Below are positions 16,710-24,830 of a stretch of DNA of 54,561 bases, piece after piece. This DNA comes from Verrucomicrobiota bacterium (lineage in GTDB: Bacteria; Verrucomicrobiota; Verrucomicrobiia; Limisphaerales; SIBE01). The stretch's first letter is position 1, and every line of letters starts with the position of its first letter. Under the pieces are notes generated by a model. That model had not been told where the DNA came from, did not search any database, and was given only the letters and a program-made list of their open reading frames with translations. Location: positions 1 through 54,561 of the forward strand of contig VHDE01000031.1 in assembly GCA_016871515.1 (NCBI GenBank), read 5' to 3'. A program made the translations under genes and the position numbers.

Positions 16710-17816
16710 TTAGGTTTGTGGCCGAGCTCCCTTAGCGTCTTCGAAGAGCCCGCGCCACAATCGGGGCATTGGAAACAGAAGCACAGAACGAATAATGAGG
16801 TTCCGAACTTCCTGCCTGGTAATCTTCACAGGTTTGTCTGATTGAAACAAATTAGCCGATCGCAGTCGTGTGATAGTCTTCACTCCGATCAAGAGAGGCC
16901 AAGCACAAGCGAGTCTTACTCTCGCACAGCGAAAAGGAAGGCTGTTCGTGTAGGTCCATCCCGCCGCCAAATAGGCCTCAGCTCGATCCAAGTAACCGTC
17001 ATAAACTGGCCGGAGACGACTCTCGCACTTCGGGGTTAGCAGATCAGAAGGCGTTAATCCGATCTCCGCGAGTTTCTCGGACGGAATGTAACAGCGGCCG
17101 AGTTTCAAATCGGCCGGGAGGTCGCGAAAGATATTGACCAACTGCAGCCCTTTGCCAAAAGCAATGCCATTTTGCAGCAGGGTCTTTTCGTCGAGCGGCG
17201 CAGTCGGAAACAAATGTGCGCGGCACATCTTGGACCAGAATTCTCCGACGCAGCCAGCGACGCGGTAGGTGTAATCTTCAAGCTCAGCGTCAGTTTCCAG
17301 CGCCACGATTTTACAGCGCTCGCCAGCGGATTCGGCATGAGGGCTCCCACCGAAACGTCGCAAGTCGAGTTCTTGACCGCTTGTGATAGTCGAAAGAACA
17401 TCCCGAATGCGTGCGCGATCGTCGTTGCTGAAGGTCAGCAAAATCGTCAACGCATCCTCGACGCGCGCCAGCAACAGCCGTTCGGCATCACCCCGCGAAG
17501 ATCTCCGTCTGAACTCACTTCCCAGCGCCGAAAGCGCCTCGCTCCGCGCGTTGCCTGAAACCGCTGCGAATCGGCTGAAATCCAGTCTCCCGTGGGAAGA
17601 ACCGAGAATTCTGGCCTGCAACTGCGCTAGCGCTTCCAACCGTTCGTCAACAGGCACAATCTCTGTGTCAGCGATCGTATCGGTCGCTCGGGCCAGCAGA
17701 TAAGCCAAGCCAATCTGGGGGCGAACTGATTTCGGCAGTGCGCGCAGCGTCAGATAAAACGAGCGCGAGACATCTCGCAGCAGCGATCTGAGCAGGTCTG
17801 ACTCAGTTTCAGCCAT
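16710..17816 (-). CDS. Squalene/phytoene synthase family protein
   Basis: 368 residues of the trans-isoprenyl diphosphate head-to-head synthases. Both aspartate-rich motifs are present: DTIAD at 46-50 and RDLPAD at 231-236, with YIP following. RDVSRSFYLTLRALPKSVRP at the N-terminus and QLVNIFRDLPADLKLGRCYIP-type sequence resemble eukaryote-like squalene synthases more than CrtB. It likely condenses two farnesyl diphosphates (squalene, for hopanoids or carotenoid precursors) at the membrane. No sterol or hopanoid gene is adjacent, so the product is inferred. The open frame ends downstream of residue 355 in a short polar tail without a second transmembrane helix. Confidence 0.85.
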   Translation of the reverse strand: MAETESDLLRSLLRDVSRSFYLTLRALPKSVRPQIGLAYLLARATDTIADTEIVPVDERLEALAQLQARILGSSHGRLDFSRFAAVSGNARSEALSALGSEFRRRSSRGDAERLLLARVEDALTILLTFSNDDRARIRDVLSTITSGQELDLRRFGGSPHAESAGERCKIVALETDAELEDYTYRVAGCVGEFWSKMCRAHLFPTAPLDEKTLLQNGIAFGKGLQLVNIFRDLPADLKLGRCYIPSEKLAEIGLTPSDLLTPKCESRLRPVYDGYLDRAEAYLAAGWTYTNSLPFRCARVRLACAWPLLIGVKTITRLRSANLFQSDKPVKITRQEVRNLIIRSVLLFPMPRLWRGLFEDAKGARPQT

Positions 17817-18131
17817 CGCTCCTCTCCATGAACTTTCTGGTCAACGGCGGCTGGCGAATGCACAAAGCAGCCCCTCCCCATGAACCTGAAGGTAGGGCTG
17901 CGGTGCTCCGCAGCCTGCGAACAGCAATCGCGGCGGCGCGGCAACGCCGCCCTACCAAGTTCAGGTTCATGGATGCCATGTGCGAAAACGATGTTTCGGG
18001 GAAGTCTCTCCCTAACCCTCTCCCCATCCGATGGGGAGAGGGTTAGGGAGAGGGGCCTTACGCAGGTTCATACTCCCAAGACAGAATAGACAGGCGGGAC
18101 GCGCTGTCCTGCCACGTTCACATTTCACCGG
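17817..18131. repeat. Cluster of three inverted-repeat types
   Basis: No gene. (i) 17878-17898 / 17949-17972: arms CCATGAACCTGAA...GTAGGGC and their inverse, with a smaller GCGGCGCGGCAACGCCGCC palindrome inside. (ii) 18006-18028 / 18030-18052: a perfect 23-bp inverted repeat with a one-base centre (CTCTCCCTAACCCTCTCCCC type), which could act as a strong hairpin. (iii) 18089-18114: a copy of the GTCCCGCC family. These separate the squalene synthase and Uma2 genes, both on the minus strand. Confidence 0.75.
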
Positions 18132-18758
18132 TTAACCTTTCCGGCGATGGCGTCCCTGTTTGTGGGAGGCGATGATTTCGGCCAGACAACGAGCGACCGC
18201 TGGAAGCTTCGTCGGATTCAGCCAGCCGCGGTTAACCCAAAAGCCAGGAATGCTGGCTGAGTTAATTCGCGCGCCCTCTTGGGCAAACTCAGTGAGCATA
18301 TCACCGGTGCGGCGGTAAAAGTGATGGTCAAGTTTCTCCGGGTCCAGAATCCAATACTCCTGCACACCATGCAACTCGCAGGCGGCAAACTTGCGTCCGG
18401 TATCGTTGTAAGCAGTACCTGGCGATAGCGCTTCCAGAACAAACGCAGGCGCAAAAGGCGCGTGCGTTGCCATTAGCCGCGCGGCCTGGTTTTTCGTGAA
18501 GTAAGCAAGGTCAGGCAAGAATGTCTCCCGCACGCTCAACCGGACCGCCACCGATTCGCGGTGCAACTCACCCAAATCTTCATGTTCGATGTAAGCACTG
18601 AGCAAGCGATCGATGAAGTTGATCAAACGCGCGTGACGCAAGTTAACTGGCGAGTGCATAACAATTTCGCCATCGATCAGATCCGCAAAAGTGCCCGGCT
18701 GCAACCAATCGAGGAACTCCTCGGAGGTCATAAGCTGGCGAGATTCTGCCACAGTCAT
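18132..18758 (-). CDS. Uma2-family (DUF820) endonuclease-like protein
   Basis: 208 residues with a PD-(D/E)XK-type core: MTSEEFLDWLQPGTFADLIDG at the start, FLPDLAYF, FVLEALSPGTAYNDTGRKFAACELHGVQEYWILDPE in which Glu, Asp and Lys line up with the family's putative catalytic residues. Uma2/DUF820 proteins occur in many copies in cyanobacteria, Planctomycetes and Verrucomicrobia. Nuclease activity is assumed from the fold and the cellular role is unknown. It stands alone; argH upstream is separated by 44 bases on the same strand and could be co-transcribed. Confidence 0.85.
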   Translation of the reverse strand: MTVAESRQLMTSEEFLDWLQPGTFADLIDGEIVMHSPVNLRHARLINFIDRLLSAYIEHEDLGELHRESVAVRLSVRETFLPDLAYFTKNQAARLMATHAPFAPAFVLEALSPGTAYNDTGRKFAACELHGVQEYWILDPEKLDHHFYRRTGDMLTEFAQEGARINSASIPGFWVNRGWLNPTKLPAVARCLAEIIASHKQGRHRRKG

Positions 18759-18802
18759 AGGATACCTTTAATCTATCGGCCGGGCAGGAGGCAATTTCGG
18801 AT

Positions 18803-20203
18803 TCACCTCAATCGCTTCAACCATCGCGCTAATTGCTTCTTGACCTCGCGCTGGCCAGGCGAACCGATGATCGTGCGAGAAGACATCGCTCGCCTCAGAT
18901 TGAAGACATTAATCGCATCTGAACCGAAACGTTTGTCAATGCTTTGGAGTTCTTCAACCGAAAGACGATTGATTGGCTGGCCGGCTTTCTCCGCGAGTGC
19001 CACGACTGCTCCGACGGCGTGATGGGCTTGGCGAAACAGTGCGCCCTTCCGGACCAGATAGTCGGCGAGGTCAGTCGCCAACAGCGCAGGATCACTCGCG
19101 GCTGCAGCGCATCGGTCCGCGTTGACGGTGGTGTTATTCAACATCGCCGCCATCAGCCGCACGGTCGCTCGAACGGTATCGACCGTGTCGAACAGACGTT
19201 CTTTATCCTCCTGCAAGTCGCGGTTGTAAGTCATCGGCAGCCCCTTGAGAAGCGTCAGCAAGGCCACCAAGTTTCCAAAGACTCGACCGGCTTTGCCGCG
19301 GGTCAATTCCGCGACGTCGGGATTCTTTTTCTGCGGCATGAGCGACGAGCCGGTGGTGTAAGCATCAGCAATGCGGATGAAGTTAAATTCGCTCGTTACC
19401 CAGAGAATGAGGTCTTCCGCCAGTCGTGATAAATGCGCGGCCAGCAAGGCGGCGGCCGCGCAGAATTCCACGGCGAAATCTCGGTCGCTGACGCCGTCCA
19501 TTGAATTCTGGGTGAGCTGCGGTTTGCCCTTGGCGTCGACAAAGCCAAGCAATCGAGCCACCAATTCCCGGTCTAAGGGAAGCGTCGAACCGGCGAGCGC
19601 TGCATTCCCCAAGGGGCAGACATTGACCCTGCGAAAACATTCCGCGAACCGCTGGCAATCGCGCTCGAGCATCTCCACGTAGGCGAGCAAATGATGCGCC
19701 ACCGAGACCGGTTGCGCGCGCTGCAAATGAGTGTAGCCCGGAATGGCCACCTCGGCGTTGCGTGCGCCGAGATCGACCAAAGCTTTCTGCAACGTCCGGA
19801 TTTCGTCGGCCAGTTCCACGATCTCATCCCGCAGCCAGAGCCGCAAATCGAGCGCCACTTGGTCGTTCCGCGAGCGGCCTGTGTGAAGTTTCGCTCCAGC
19901 CGGAACGCGCCGGGTCAGCTCGGCTTCGATGTTCATGTGGACGTCTTCCAGTTCGGGCTTCCAGCGAAACTCCCCGCGAATAATTTCCTGACCGATGCGT
20001 TCCAATCCCTTGATAATCGCTATTTGTTCGGATTTGGTCAGAATTCCAATTCGTTGCAGCATCGTTGCATGAGCCATCGAACCGAGCAGATCGTGACGCC
20101 AAAGGCGCCAATCGAACGAAATCGATTCTGTAAACTTGGCAACGTCCGCGCTTGGACCGCCGGCGAATCGCCCGCTGCGCGAGACTGGAGAACGTTTGCT
20201 CAT
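18803..20203 (-). CDS. argH: Argininosuccinate lyase
   Basis: Last step of arginine biosynthesis: argininosuccinate to arginine and fumarate. 466 residues of the fumarase/aspartase superfamily. Conserved regions: GRFAGGPS near the N-terminus, HTGRSRNDQVALDLRLWLRD, GYTHLQRAQPVSVAHH with the catalytic His, and the mobile signature loop GSSLMPQKKNPD near residues 280-292 with the catalytic Ser. Full length. The N-terminal substrate-binding stretch SISFDWRLWRHDLLGSMAHA is intact. The start at 20203 gives a typical beginning. Confidence 0.96.
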   Translation of the reverse strand: MSKRSPVSRSGRFAGGPSADVAKFTESISFDWRLWRHDLLGSMAHATMLQRIGILTKSEQIAIIKGLERIGQEIIRGEFRWKPELEDVHMNIEAELTRRVPAGAKLHTGRSRNDQVALDLRLWLRDEIVELADEIRTLQKALVDLGARNAEVAIPGYTHLQRAQPVSVAHHLLAYVEMLERDCQRFAECFRRVNVCPLGNAALAGSTLPLDRELVARLLGFVDAKGKPQLTQNSMDGVSDRDFAVEFCAAAALLAAHLSRLAEDLILWVTSEFNFIRIADAYTTGSSLMPQKKNPDVAELTRGKAGRVFGNLVALLTLLKGLPMTYNRDLQEDKERLFDTVDTVRATVRLMAAMLNNTTVNADRCAAAASDPALLATDLADYLVRKGALFRQAHHAVGAVVALAEKAGQPINRLSVEELQSIDKRFGSDAINVFNLRRAMSSRTIIGSPGQREVKKQLARWLKRLR

Positions 20204-20217
20204 TGGTCTTTATTCAG

Positions 20218-20248
20218 CATAGCGCAGCGTGGAAAACTTTGCGCTATG
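20218..20248. terminator. Hairpin between glgC and argH
   Basis: A 9-bp perfect stem (CATAGCGCA at 20218-20226 with TGCGCTATG at 20240-20248), 13-base loop, lies 44 bases past the glgC stop in the transcription direction. It lacks a strong U-run, so its terminator role is tentative. Confidence 0.35.
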
Positions 20249-20291
20249 TGGCCGCAGTTTAACGCCAGTTCGCCGGGTTGAATTGGCGCAA

Positions 20292-21599
20292 TCAAATAAC
20301 AGTCCCGTGCGGTATGACGCCATTTTTCGGAACGATGACGATGCCATGGCGAATATAACAAAGCGGATGGTCCATGTTCTCCGGTTTGCCGGCAGGTGTT
20401 ATCACGCAATTGTTTCCGATGCGGGCATTCTTATCCACTATCGCATTTTCGATATGCGTATTTACACCGATGCCAATGCGCGGCCGGCCGGCTTTTTCAT
20501 TCGCGATAATCGATTCGGACGACTCGAAGTAATCGCATCCTAAAAGAATTGCGCGATGCAATCGGGAATCCCGGTCTACGAGACAGCGCACTCCCACGAT
20601 GCATTGGCTGATTCTCGCGTGGTTGAGAATGCACCCGTCCGAAATGATCGCATGATCGATCTGAGCGCCGTTGATTTTGGAAGCGGGCAGGAACCTGGGC
20701 CGTGTGAAGATCGGAGCGCTCATGTCGAAAAAATTGAATCGGGGCAATTCAGACGCCAGATTCAAGTTCACTTCAAAGAAGGAGCGAATCGTCCCAATGT
20801 CTTCCCAGTAACCTTGAAAGACGTATGAGAACACGCGATGCGTTCCGATCGCGGTTGGAATGATGTGCTTGCCGAAGTCATCGAACTTGTTGTCCAACAA
20901 TTTCAGCAGCACCTCGCGGTTGAAAACGTATATCCCCATCGACGCCAAAAAGAATTCCTCCTCCCCCTCAATTTCCAGCGTGGGGTACCAATCCTTCGGC
21001 AACCTCAGCGAATCGAGAATGGCCGGATCCTTCGGTTTCTCGACGAAGCGCGTGATGCGGCGTTCGGAATCGATTTGCATGATGCCGAGCGATTGCGCGT
21101 CGGGACGGCCGACGGGAATAGTGGCGATGGTCAAATCCGCGGCGCTCTCGATGTGTTGCGAGAGGATGCGCCGAAAATCCATTCGGTACAGTTGGTCCCC
21201 GCTCAGAATCAGAGCGTAGTCAAAGTCGTGGTTGAGGAAATGGATGAGGTTTTTTCGCACGGCATCGGCCGTTCCCTGATACCAGGAGGTATTGCTGAAG
21301 GTTTGTTCGGCGGCGAGGATTTCGACAAAACCTCCGGAAAAATGATCGAATTTGTATGACTGCGAAATATGTCGATGCAATGAAGCCGAATTAAATTGGG
21401 TGAGCAGATAAACGCGTTTCAGCTCCGAATTAATGCAGTTTGAGATGGGTATATCGACCAAGCGGTACTTTCCAGCCAACGGCACGGCTGGTTTGGAACG
21501 CTCCCGAGTCAGCGGGAACAGCCGAGTCCCTTGGCCCCCGCCCATGACAATCGACAACACGCTGGCTGGGTTGGCCGGCGGGCGTTTCGAAGATGGCAT
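20292..21599 (-). CDS. glgC: Glucose-1-phosphate adenylyltransferase (ADP-glucose pyrophosphorylase)
   Basis: Makes ADP-glucose from ATP and glucose 1-phosphate, the committed step of bacterial glycogen synthesis. 435 residues: nucleotidyltransferase domain with IVMGGGQGTRLFPLTRERSK, PAVPLAGKYRLVDIPISNC and WYQGTADAVRKN, followed by a left-handed beta-helix (hexapeptide-like: ISDGCILNHARISQCIVG, NAIVDKNARIGNNCVI). The start at 21599 is chosen over the open frame's first codon at 21734 because homology starts near there and AAAGGA stands about 9 bases upstream. Allosteric control by sugar phosphates is usual for the family. It is divergent from the glmS remnant. Confidence 0.94.
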   Translation of the reverse strand: MPSSKRPPANPASVLSIVMGGGQGTRLFPLTRERSKPAVPLAGKYRLVDIPISNCINSELKRVYLLTQFNSASLHRHISQSYKFDHFSGGFVEILAAEQTFSNTSWYQGTADAVRKNLIHFLNHDFDYALILSGDQLYRMDFRRILSQHIESAADLTIATIPVGRPDAQSLGIMQIDSERRITRFVEKPKDPAILDSLRLPKDWYPTLEIEGEEEFFLASMGIYVFNREVLLKLLDNKFDDFGKHIIPTAIGTHRVFSYVFQGYWEDIGTIRSFFEVNLNLASELPRFNFFDMSAPIFTRPRFLPASKINGAQIDHAIISDGCILNHARISQCIVGVRCLVDRDSRLHRAILLGCDYFESSESIIANEKAGRPRIGIGVNTHIENAIVDKNARIGNNCVITPAGKPENMDHPLCYIRHGIVIVPKNGVIPHGTVI

Positions 21600-21698
21600 A
21601 GTCAAAATCCTTTCTTGCGAGTTGTTTACCTTGTTATAACTTTCCCGGTAGCAATGGCAAGTGACATCCTCCCTTATTAAGATAGAAAGGGAGTCTTC

Positions 21699-22420
21699 AT
21701 CTGCCGCATTGTCGGATACATTGGAAAGAAACAAGCGGCGCCTTGAATATCGAGGTTGCGACAGCGCGGGAATTGCTGTCCTGCGGGATCAGCAATTAGT
21801 CTTGCGCAAGAAAAAGGGGAAAATCGACGAGGGATTGGCCAAGTTCCTTCAGTCAGAACCCGTCGATGGCCAAATCGTTCTCGGACATACCCGTTGGGCT
21901 ACGCATGGTCCTCCTTCGGATGAGAATTCGCATCCGCATCTCGAGTCTGTCTATCAAATCGATTGCTCTGAAGTATGCGCAAGCGCAGAACTTTTTCTTT
22001 CTCGGCCGCCAGTACAATTTCCCGGTGGCTCTCGAAGGCGCTTTGAAATTGAAAGAGATTTCTTATATTCACGCCGAAGGTTATCACGCGGCCGAGATGA
22101 AGCATGGCCCAATCGCGCTTATTGACGAGCACACCCCTAGCGTCGTGATTGCGCCGCTCGATTCGATGTACGAGAAGACGATGAGCAATCTCCAGGAGGT
22201 CCGGGCTCGACGCGGACCCATTATCGCCCGTGCTTTCGAGAGCGACACGCGGATCGCCAAAGTCGCTGATGAAGTGATTCGCTTGCCCGAAACTATCGAG
22301 CCGATTTTCCCGTTGCTTGCAGTCATCCCGCTCCAATTGCTCGCGTATCACATCGCTGTTGCGCGCGGCTGCGACGTGGATAAGCCCCGCAACCTCGCGA
22401 AGAGCGTCACGGTCGAGTAA
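21699..22420 (+). pseudogene. glmS: glmS remnant (glutamine-fructose-6-phosphate aminotransferase) with large internal deletion
   Basis: The two ends of GlmS are recognisable. The 5' piece reads CRIVGYIGKKQAA from 21702, then after loss of several codons and a frame change RLEYRGCDSAGIAVL, and [24 protein letters not shown] near 21865-21940. The start codon is ATC, and the residue after the catalytic Cys is Arg, not Gly. Around 21940 the frame changes again and the sequence jumps to the C-terminal isomerase half: [57 protein letters not shown], ending LAKSVTVE. About 350 codons (rest of the glutaminase and the first SIS domain) are missing. It cannot be functional; since GlmS is essential for cell-wall sugar synthesis, another copy must exist. 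Confidence 0.88.
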
Positions 22421-22700
22421 CAGCCAGCGTCAGCAGGACAGCGCGTCCCGCCTGTTCCGGTGTAGCTATAACTATACGTTTTGGACAGGCGGACGCCCTG
22501 CCCTGCCAGGCGCTCGGACGTAACGTAGACTTTCAGTCTGCCATATCGCGCCATATCGCAGAATTCCATTCTGCAAGAGCGTTCAGATTATCCAAGACTG
22601 CCCGATCTTTCGCAACGCGATGCCGCCTGGAAGTCGACCATACGGCAGACTGAAAGTCTGCCCTACAACGAAGGCATCGCGAACAAACACGACGAAAGAA
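22421..22700. repeat. Repeat-filled leader: GTCCCGCC and CAGACTTTCAGTCTG families
   Basis: No gene between the glmS remnant and the rpsB-tsf frame. 22434-22508 holds two half-copies of the GTCCCGCC palindrome. 22519-22542 (GTAGACTTTCAGTCTGCC) and 22641-22668 (ACGGCAGACTGAAAGTCTGCCCTAC) are copies of a second family in opposite orientation, forming a larger inverted pair about 100 bases apart; the latter family recurs at 44455-44484 and, diverged, at 39963-39990 and 41433-41460. Confidence 0.7.
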
Positions 22701-22716
22701 CTGCTGAAAATAAAGA

Positions 22717-22744
22717 TTGCGGAGGGCATGCGCTCTGTTATGTT
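22717..22744 (+). promoter_or_regulatory. Candidate sigma-70 promoter for rpsB-tsf
   Basis: TTGCGG (22717-22722) and TATGTT (22739-22744) are spaced by 16 bases, a fair match to -35/-10 consensus. It lies about 170 bases upstream of the S2 start, leaving a leader long enough for S2 autoregulation, which is common in other bacteria. Prediction by eye only. Confidence 0.3.
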
Positions 22745-22902
22745 GCGTCCCCTTTTTCCTGGGCTCACGAACGGGTTCGGGGATGAAAGGAAAGAACGGC
22801 CATGAATTAACCTTCGTTCGAGTGAATGGAGGCGGCCACAACAACATCAAATGGAATCCCGTGTTCCGCGGGATGGTTCGCGCAGCGAGGCGGACTCAAA
22901 AC

Positions 22903-22908
22903 AAAGGA
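22903..22908 (+). promoter_or_regulatory. Ribosome binding site fixing the rpsB-tsf start
   Basis: AAAGGA stands 5 bases before a GTG at 22914, directly preceding the conserved S2 N-terminus (LSIGVKELLEAGVHFGHQ). The upstream ATG at 22851 in the same frame lacks such a site and adds 21 residues unlike S2. Confidence 0.65.
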
Positions 22909-22913
22909 AAACT

Positions 22914-24560
22914 GTGTTAAGTATTGGCGTAAAAGAGTTATTAGAGGCAGGAGTCCATTTCGGACATCAAACCAAACGTTGGAATCCCAAGATGAAGAAA
23001 TTCATCTTCGATGCCCGCAATGGCATTTACATTATCGACCTCAGCAAGACGCTCGCCCAATTGGAGGCCGCGTGCGACTTTTTGGCTAAAACAGTCGGCA
23101 AGGGCGGCCGTGTTCTTTTCGTTGGCACCAAAAAGCAGGCGCAGGAAGCGATCAAAGAATCTGCCAAATCCTGCGCCCAACTCTATGTCACGGAACGATG
23201 GCTCGGCGGAACCCTGACAAATTTGAAAACCATCAAACGATCTTTGGGCCGCCTCAAGCAAATCGAGAAGATGGATGCCGACGGGTCGATCAACAATTAC
23301 GTCAAGCAAGAGCAATCGGCCTTGCGCCGTGAAGCCGCCCGCCTGTTCAAGAATTTGGATGGCATTCGGACGATGGACAGCCTGCCAGACGCCATGTTCG
23401 TTGTGGACATCAAACGCGAACATAACGCGGTGGCCGAAGCGCGCCGCTTGAAGATTCCGATTGTCGCGATTGTCGATACCAATTGTGATCCTGATCTGGT
23501 GGATTTCCCAGTCGCTGGAAACGATGACGCAATCCGTTCCGTTCGCCTGATCTTAAGCGTGATCATGCAAACCATCACGCAGGCCCGCGCCGAATACGAT
23601 GCCAAATATGCTCGCAGGAAGGAGCAAGCGGCCACGGAACCCAGCGCGAAGGAGTCTGCGGAAACAGCACAGGCTCCCGCTCCGGCGCCTGCGGCAGAAA
23701 CTGCGGTGTCTGTCTATATGCCAGAAATTACAGCCGCGCTTGTCGGCAAATTGCGCGAAATCACGAATGCCGGTCTGATGGATTGCAAAAAGGCTCTGAC
23801 GGAATCCCAGGGCGATCTCGATTCCGCGGTGGACATCCTGCGCAAGCGCGGGGTTGCGACCGCAGCGAAAAGAGCCGGTCGCGAAGCCAAGGAAGGTGTC
23901 ATCGCCCAACACATTCAACCCGGCGCGCGAGTTGGCGTGCTCGCAGAAATTAATTGCGAGACAGACTTTGTCGCCAAGAACGAAACTTTTCGCGCTTTTT
24001 GTGATGAGGTCGCGAAAACGCTTGCGGCCAATCCCAGCGCAGATTTAGAAGCCGCACGGACTGCGCAAATTGCCAAGATTGGTGAGAACATTAAGATTTC
24101 GCGGCACCAACGATTGGAAGTTCAGGGCAACGGCCTCATCGCCGCTTACATTCATACGGGCGCGAAAGTCGGCGTGCTTGTCGAAGTCGGCGCGGGCCAG
24201 GAATCGACCGTCGCAAACGACACCTTCAAACAACTTGTGCGCGATATCACCCTGCAAATTGCCGCCGCCAACCCAATTGCTGTTTCGCGCGATCAAGTTG
24301 ATCCCGCCATTATTGCCAAGGAAAAGGAAATTGCGGAGGAGCAAGTGAAGGGGAAGCCTCCGCAAGCGATCGCCAAGATTGTCGAGGGCAAATTGGAGAA
24401 GTACTTCCAAAGCTTTTGCTTGCTGGACCAAGGTTTCGTGAAGCAAAACGCGGAGATCACCGTCAAGGAACACGTCGCTGGGATCGCCAAGCAGCTGGCC
24501 GATGAGATTGTCATTCGCCGCTTCATTCGTTTTCAGGTCGGCGAAAGCTTCGCGGCGTAG
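22914..24560 (+). CDS. rpsB-tsf: Ribosomal protein S2 - elongation factor Ts fusion
   Basis: One uninterrupted frame of 548 codons encodes two translation proteins normally made separately. Residues 1 to about 236 are a complete S2 (VHFGHQTKRWNPKMKKFIF, RWLGGTLTN, PDAMFVVDIKREHNAVAEA, PIVAIVDTNCDP, and GNDDAIRS). Residues about 237-268 are an Ala/Pro/Glu-rich linker that resembles a natural S2 tail. Residues 269-548 are a complete EF-Ts, from MPEITAALVGKLREITNAGL through the TDFV contact (NCETDFVAKN) to VGESFAA; both core subdomains are present. The EF-Ts Met codon is at 23718-23720, and the codon just before it is TAT (23715-23717): a single TAA-to-TAT change would join two adjacent genes. 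I see no Shine-Dalgarno sequence before 23718. S2 sits in the 30S subunit; EF-Ts recycles EF-Tu. The usual pyrH neighbour is absent. Confidence 0.9.
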   Translation: MLSIGVKELLEAGVHFGHQTKRWNPKMKKFIFDARNGIYIIDLSKTLAQLEAACDFLAKTVGKGGRVLFVGTKKQAQEAIKESAKSCAQLYVTERWLGGTLTNLKTIKRSLGRLKQIEKMDADGSINNYVKQEQSALRREAARLFKNLDGIRTMDSLPDAMFVVDIKREHNAVAEARRLKIPIVAIVDTNCDPDLVDFPVAGNDDAIRSVRLILSVIMQTITQARAEYDAKYARRKEQAATEPSAKESAETAQAPAPAPAAETAVSVYMPEITAALVGKLREITNAGLMDCKKALTESQGDLDSAVDILRKRGVATAAKRAGREAKEGVIAQHIQPGARVGVLAEINCETDFVAKNETFRAFCDEVAKTLAANPSADLEAARTAQIAKIGENIKISRHQRLEVQGNGLIAAYIHTGAKVGVLVEVGAGQESTVANDTFKQLVRDITLQIAAANPIAVSRDQVDPAIIAKEKEIAEEQVKGKPPQAIAKIVEGKLEKYFQSFCLLDQGFVKQNAEITVKEHVAGIAKQLADEIVIRRFIRFQVGESFAA

Positions 24561-24830
24561 CTTCACTCTGCTCGTTTTTATAGCCGCGCGTGGTGACCGA
24601 AGATTCAGCCGCAGCGGCTTCGGCATTGCGGTGTGTCAGGACTTGACCCATCCACGCCTGCGCCACCGACAAAAGAGGCGCACGTTTTCCGAACGTTTGA
24701 AACCGTTTGAATTGAATGTTCATGAAGTTAGAAGTTGACATGGCGGGGGGGGGGGAGATTTAACTTCTTAGTCGCAACGCGAGCGTAAACGACGGTTAGC
24801 ATAGTGGGTCTGTGGCAGAAGGAGACAGCG
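24561..24830. other. Gap with an 11-base G run
   Basis: No gene seen; pyrH, the common neighbour of tsf, is missing. An uninterrupted run of 11 G at 24745-24755 lies about 75 bases before the response regulator start, inside its likely promoter or leader. Imperfect inverted pieces (GAAGTTA near 24725, TAACTTC near 24761) flank the run. Confidence 0.6.
24817..24824 (+). promoter_or_regulatory. Ribosome binding site for the response regulator
   Basis: AGAAGGAG ends 6 bases before the ATG at 24831, favouring that start over the in-frame codon at 24804. Confidence 0.7.

Noticed and set aside
17873-18116. Tandem repeats as a CRISPR array
   Set aside because: The elements are palindromes of different sequence, not direct repeats with regular spacers, and no cas genes are near.
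22851-22913. Start of the rpsB-tsf frame at the first ATG (22851)
   Set aside because: The 21 extra residues do not resemble S2, and a ribosome binding site precedes the GTG at 22914.
23718-24560. Annotating tsf as a separate gene starting at 23718
   Set aside because: The frame is open from S2 through EF-Ts and no ribosome binding site precedes 23718; internal initiation remains possible but is not supported by the sequence.
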